Below are positions 62,939 to 64,000 of a stretch of 64,000 bases of DNA, piece after piece. Origin of the DNA: RI-242 sp038246255 (GTDB lineage: Bacteria; Planctomycetota; UBA1135; GCA-002686595); NCBI GenBank assembly GCA_038246255.1, contig JBBRWC010000010.1:1-64000 (forward strand), written 5' to 3'. The translations under genes and the position numbers were made by a program. Each line of letters starts with the position of its first letter. Position 1 is the stretch's first letter. The notes under the pieces were generated by a model, which did not search any database, was not told the origin of the DNA, and saw only the letters and a program-made list of their open reading frames with translations.

Positions 62939-63189
62939 ACCCTCGGGGTCGATCCGGGGCGCAGCGTGTCGGCATGCGCACAGTCGCGCAGCGCAAATGC
63001 CACGAGCACCGCCGCGAGAGCGACTTTCCAGTGGGTCGGAAGGGACATGGTTCCGACAAAGGTGTCGGGTGGCGAACCCCTGGAACTCCAGCGGAAGCAG
63101 CTGCGCACAAGATTATGTGGCGAAAGAAACGCCCCGCGCGCCCCGCGCCCAGGCGCGGCCACAGGCACCGTTTCCCAGGCGCCGAGGGT

Positions 63190-63195
63190 TAGAGT
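63190..63195 (+). promoter_or_regulatory. Candidate -10 box TAGAGT, leaderless start
   Basis: TAGAGT, then CGCGCC, then ATG 63202 of the GT-C gene. Confidence 0.45.
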
Positions 63196-63201
63196 CGCGC
63201 C

Positions 63202-64000
63202 ATGCCCGACACCGACGCACCTTCGCGCGCCGCGCCTCGTTGGGCGCTCGGGCTCGCGTATTGGCTCCGGCCGGGCCGCGGCCTCGGCCTACTGCTCGCC
63301 CTCGCGATCGCGGTCCATTTGCCCGCGCTCGGGATCGGGCTCGTTGCGGACGACTACGTGCACATCGCAGCCCTCGAGGGAGCCTTCGAGGACACGCCAC
63401 TTGGTCCCGCGAACCTCTACGATTTCGGCTCGCGCGCGAGCGGCGCCGAGGCACTGCGCATCGGCGGTTTGCCCTGGTGGACCAGCGAGGGTTTCCGCAT
63501 CCGTTTCCTGCGGCCGCTGCCGAGCCTTGTGCGCACCGCCGAGCACGCCATCGTCGGCCGCGCCGCGTGGCCTGGGCAACTCGCGAACACCTTGGCGCTC
63601 GCCGCGCTGGTCGCCCTCGCGCGGGCAGTGTATCTGCGGCTCGGCCTCGCTCCGGGCGCCGCGCTGATGGCGGCGTTTTTCGTTGCCATGGACGAGAGCT
63701 CGGCGATCCCCGTCGGTTGGCTCGCGAACCGCAACAGTTTGCTGGAGGCGCTGTTTGGCATTGGTGCTTTGTGGGTCGCGTTGGGGCGCACTGCGGTTGA
63801 CGCGCCGCGCTCTGGCACACACTCGGGTACGCGCATGGCCCTCGCGTGGGCTCTCGCACTTGCCGCGACGCTGTGCAAGGAATCAGGTGTCGTATTCCTC
63901 GTGCTCGTCCCCGCGGCCGCGTGGTGGCGCGCGCGGGAGCTCCCCGACGGTCCGACACGGATGCGCGCTTTGAAGAATGCACGTCGCGCGCTGCTCGCGG
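63202..64000 (+). CDS. Membrane glycosyltransferase, GT-C type (partial, runs off the window)
   Basis: 266 residues visible and no stop before base 64000. The protein begins MPDTDAPSRAAPRWALGLAY; a first hydrophobic helix (LGLLLALAIAVHLPALGIGL) leads into the GT-C metal motif VADDYVH (Asp50, Asp51). Later helices and the loops GWLANRNSLLEALFGIGALW and ATLCKESGVVFLVLVP resemble O-mannosyltransferase/TMTC-like GT-C enzymes that use polyprenyl-phosphate sugars. The protein substrate or lipid donor cannot be told. TAGAGT ends 6 nt before the ATG. It is divergent from the lemA operon. Confidence 0.75.
   Translation, partial: MPDTDAPSRAAPRWALGLAYWLRPGRGLGLLLALAIAVHLPALGIGLVADDYVHIAALEGAFEDTPLGPANLYDFGSRASGAEALRIGGLPWWTSEGFRIRFLRPLPSLVRTAEHAIVGRAAWPGQLANTLALAALVALARAVYLRLGLAPGAALMAAFFVAMDESSAIPVGWLANRNSLLEALFGIGALWVALGRTAVDAPRSGTHSGTRMALAWALALAATLCKESGVVFLVLVPAAAWWRARELPDGPTRMRALKNARRALLA

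Overview
The window is about 64 kb of very GC-rich bacterial chromosome, densely coding on both strands. It most likely comes from a planctomycete (phylum Planctomycetota). Several things point there: a DUF1552 protein and a DUF1587/1592-type protein with two CxxCH sites (families typical of this phylum), an ECF sigma factor of planctomycete style, an integrase remnant of a planctomycete-like type, and a secreted glycosidase-like protein with a Cys/Gly-rich beta C-terminal domain. The cell has a lipopolysaccharide outer membrane, since lptB, waaG, waaP and a second LPS-kinase-like gene are present. I cannot place the genus from sequence alone; a deep-branching Saltatorellus/Poly30-like lineage is only a guess.

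Layout. 1-4.1 kb: a FliA/WhiG-type sigma factor with a long Lys/Ala/Pro-rich N-terminus, then a B12-binding radical SAM protein with a PqqD-like C-terminus. 4.1-14.3 kb: an SDR39U1 epimerase, an SGNH hydrolase, birA, an rph-rdgB-lepA-lepB run joined by stop/start overlaps, an FHA-transmembrane-HtrA protein and a lipoprotein with a GNAT-like fold. 14.3-18.4 kb: lptB, the electron-transfer flavoprotein genes etfB/etfA, and a thioesterase. 18.4-20.2 kb: a decayed integrative element in tRNA-Val(CAC), bounded by a 45-bp duplication of the tRNA 3' half and holding remnants of an integrase, an IS66 transposase, an IS3-type transposase and a truncated HExxH protein. 20.4-25.7 kb: ECF sigma, ligA, cdd, a DUF669-like protein and an M19 dipeptidase. 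25.9-33.5 kb: a receiver-only response regulator, groES-groEL, an M32 carboxypeptidase and an M16 peptidase pair. 33.7-39.2 kb: a GH-A-like secreted glycosidase, rluB-type synthase, manA and a sulfatase-fold lipoprotein. 39.5-56 kb: a long minus-strand series running DUF1592, alpha/beta hydrolase, DUF1552, rsmD, glycosyltransferase, RluD-type synthase, ABC-F, secreted protein, recN, waaG, waaP, second kinase. 56-64 kb: pdxJ, a methyltransferase, clpB, an SDR enzyme, lemA with a possibly frameshifted partner, and the start of a GT-C membrane glycosyltransferase that runs off the window.

Three things recur across the window. First, at least ten first-in-unit genes have a TAnnnT box only 6-12 nt before the start codon and no Shine-Dalgarno sequence, the pattern expected for leaderless mRNAs; a few others (rph, the DUF669-like gene, the 44.5-kb secreted protein) have clear Shine-Dalgarno sites. 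Second, neighbouring genes are often joined by 4-nt NTGA overlaps, including TTGA. Third, short tandem repeats sit at gene 3' ends (lptB, cdd, clpB) and in intergenic DNA, and a dispersed repeat with CCCGGG-centred ends occurs at 28.5 and 39.2 kb. The most unusual structures are the tRNA-Val island, the repeat pair and the leaderless-promoter pattern.
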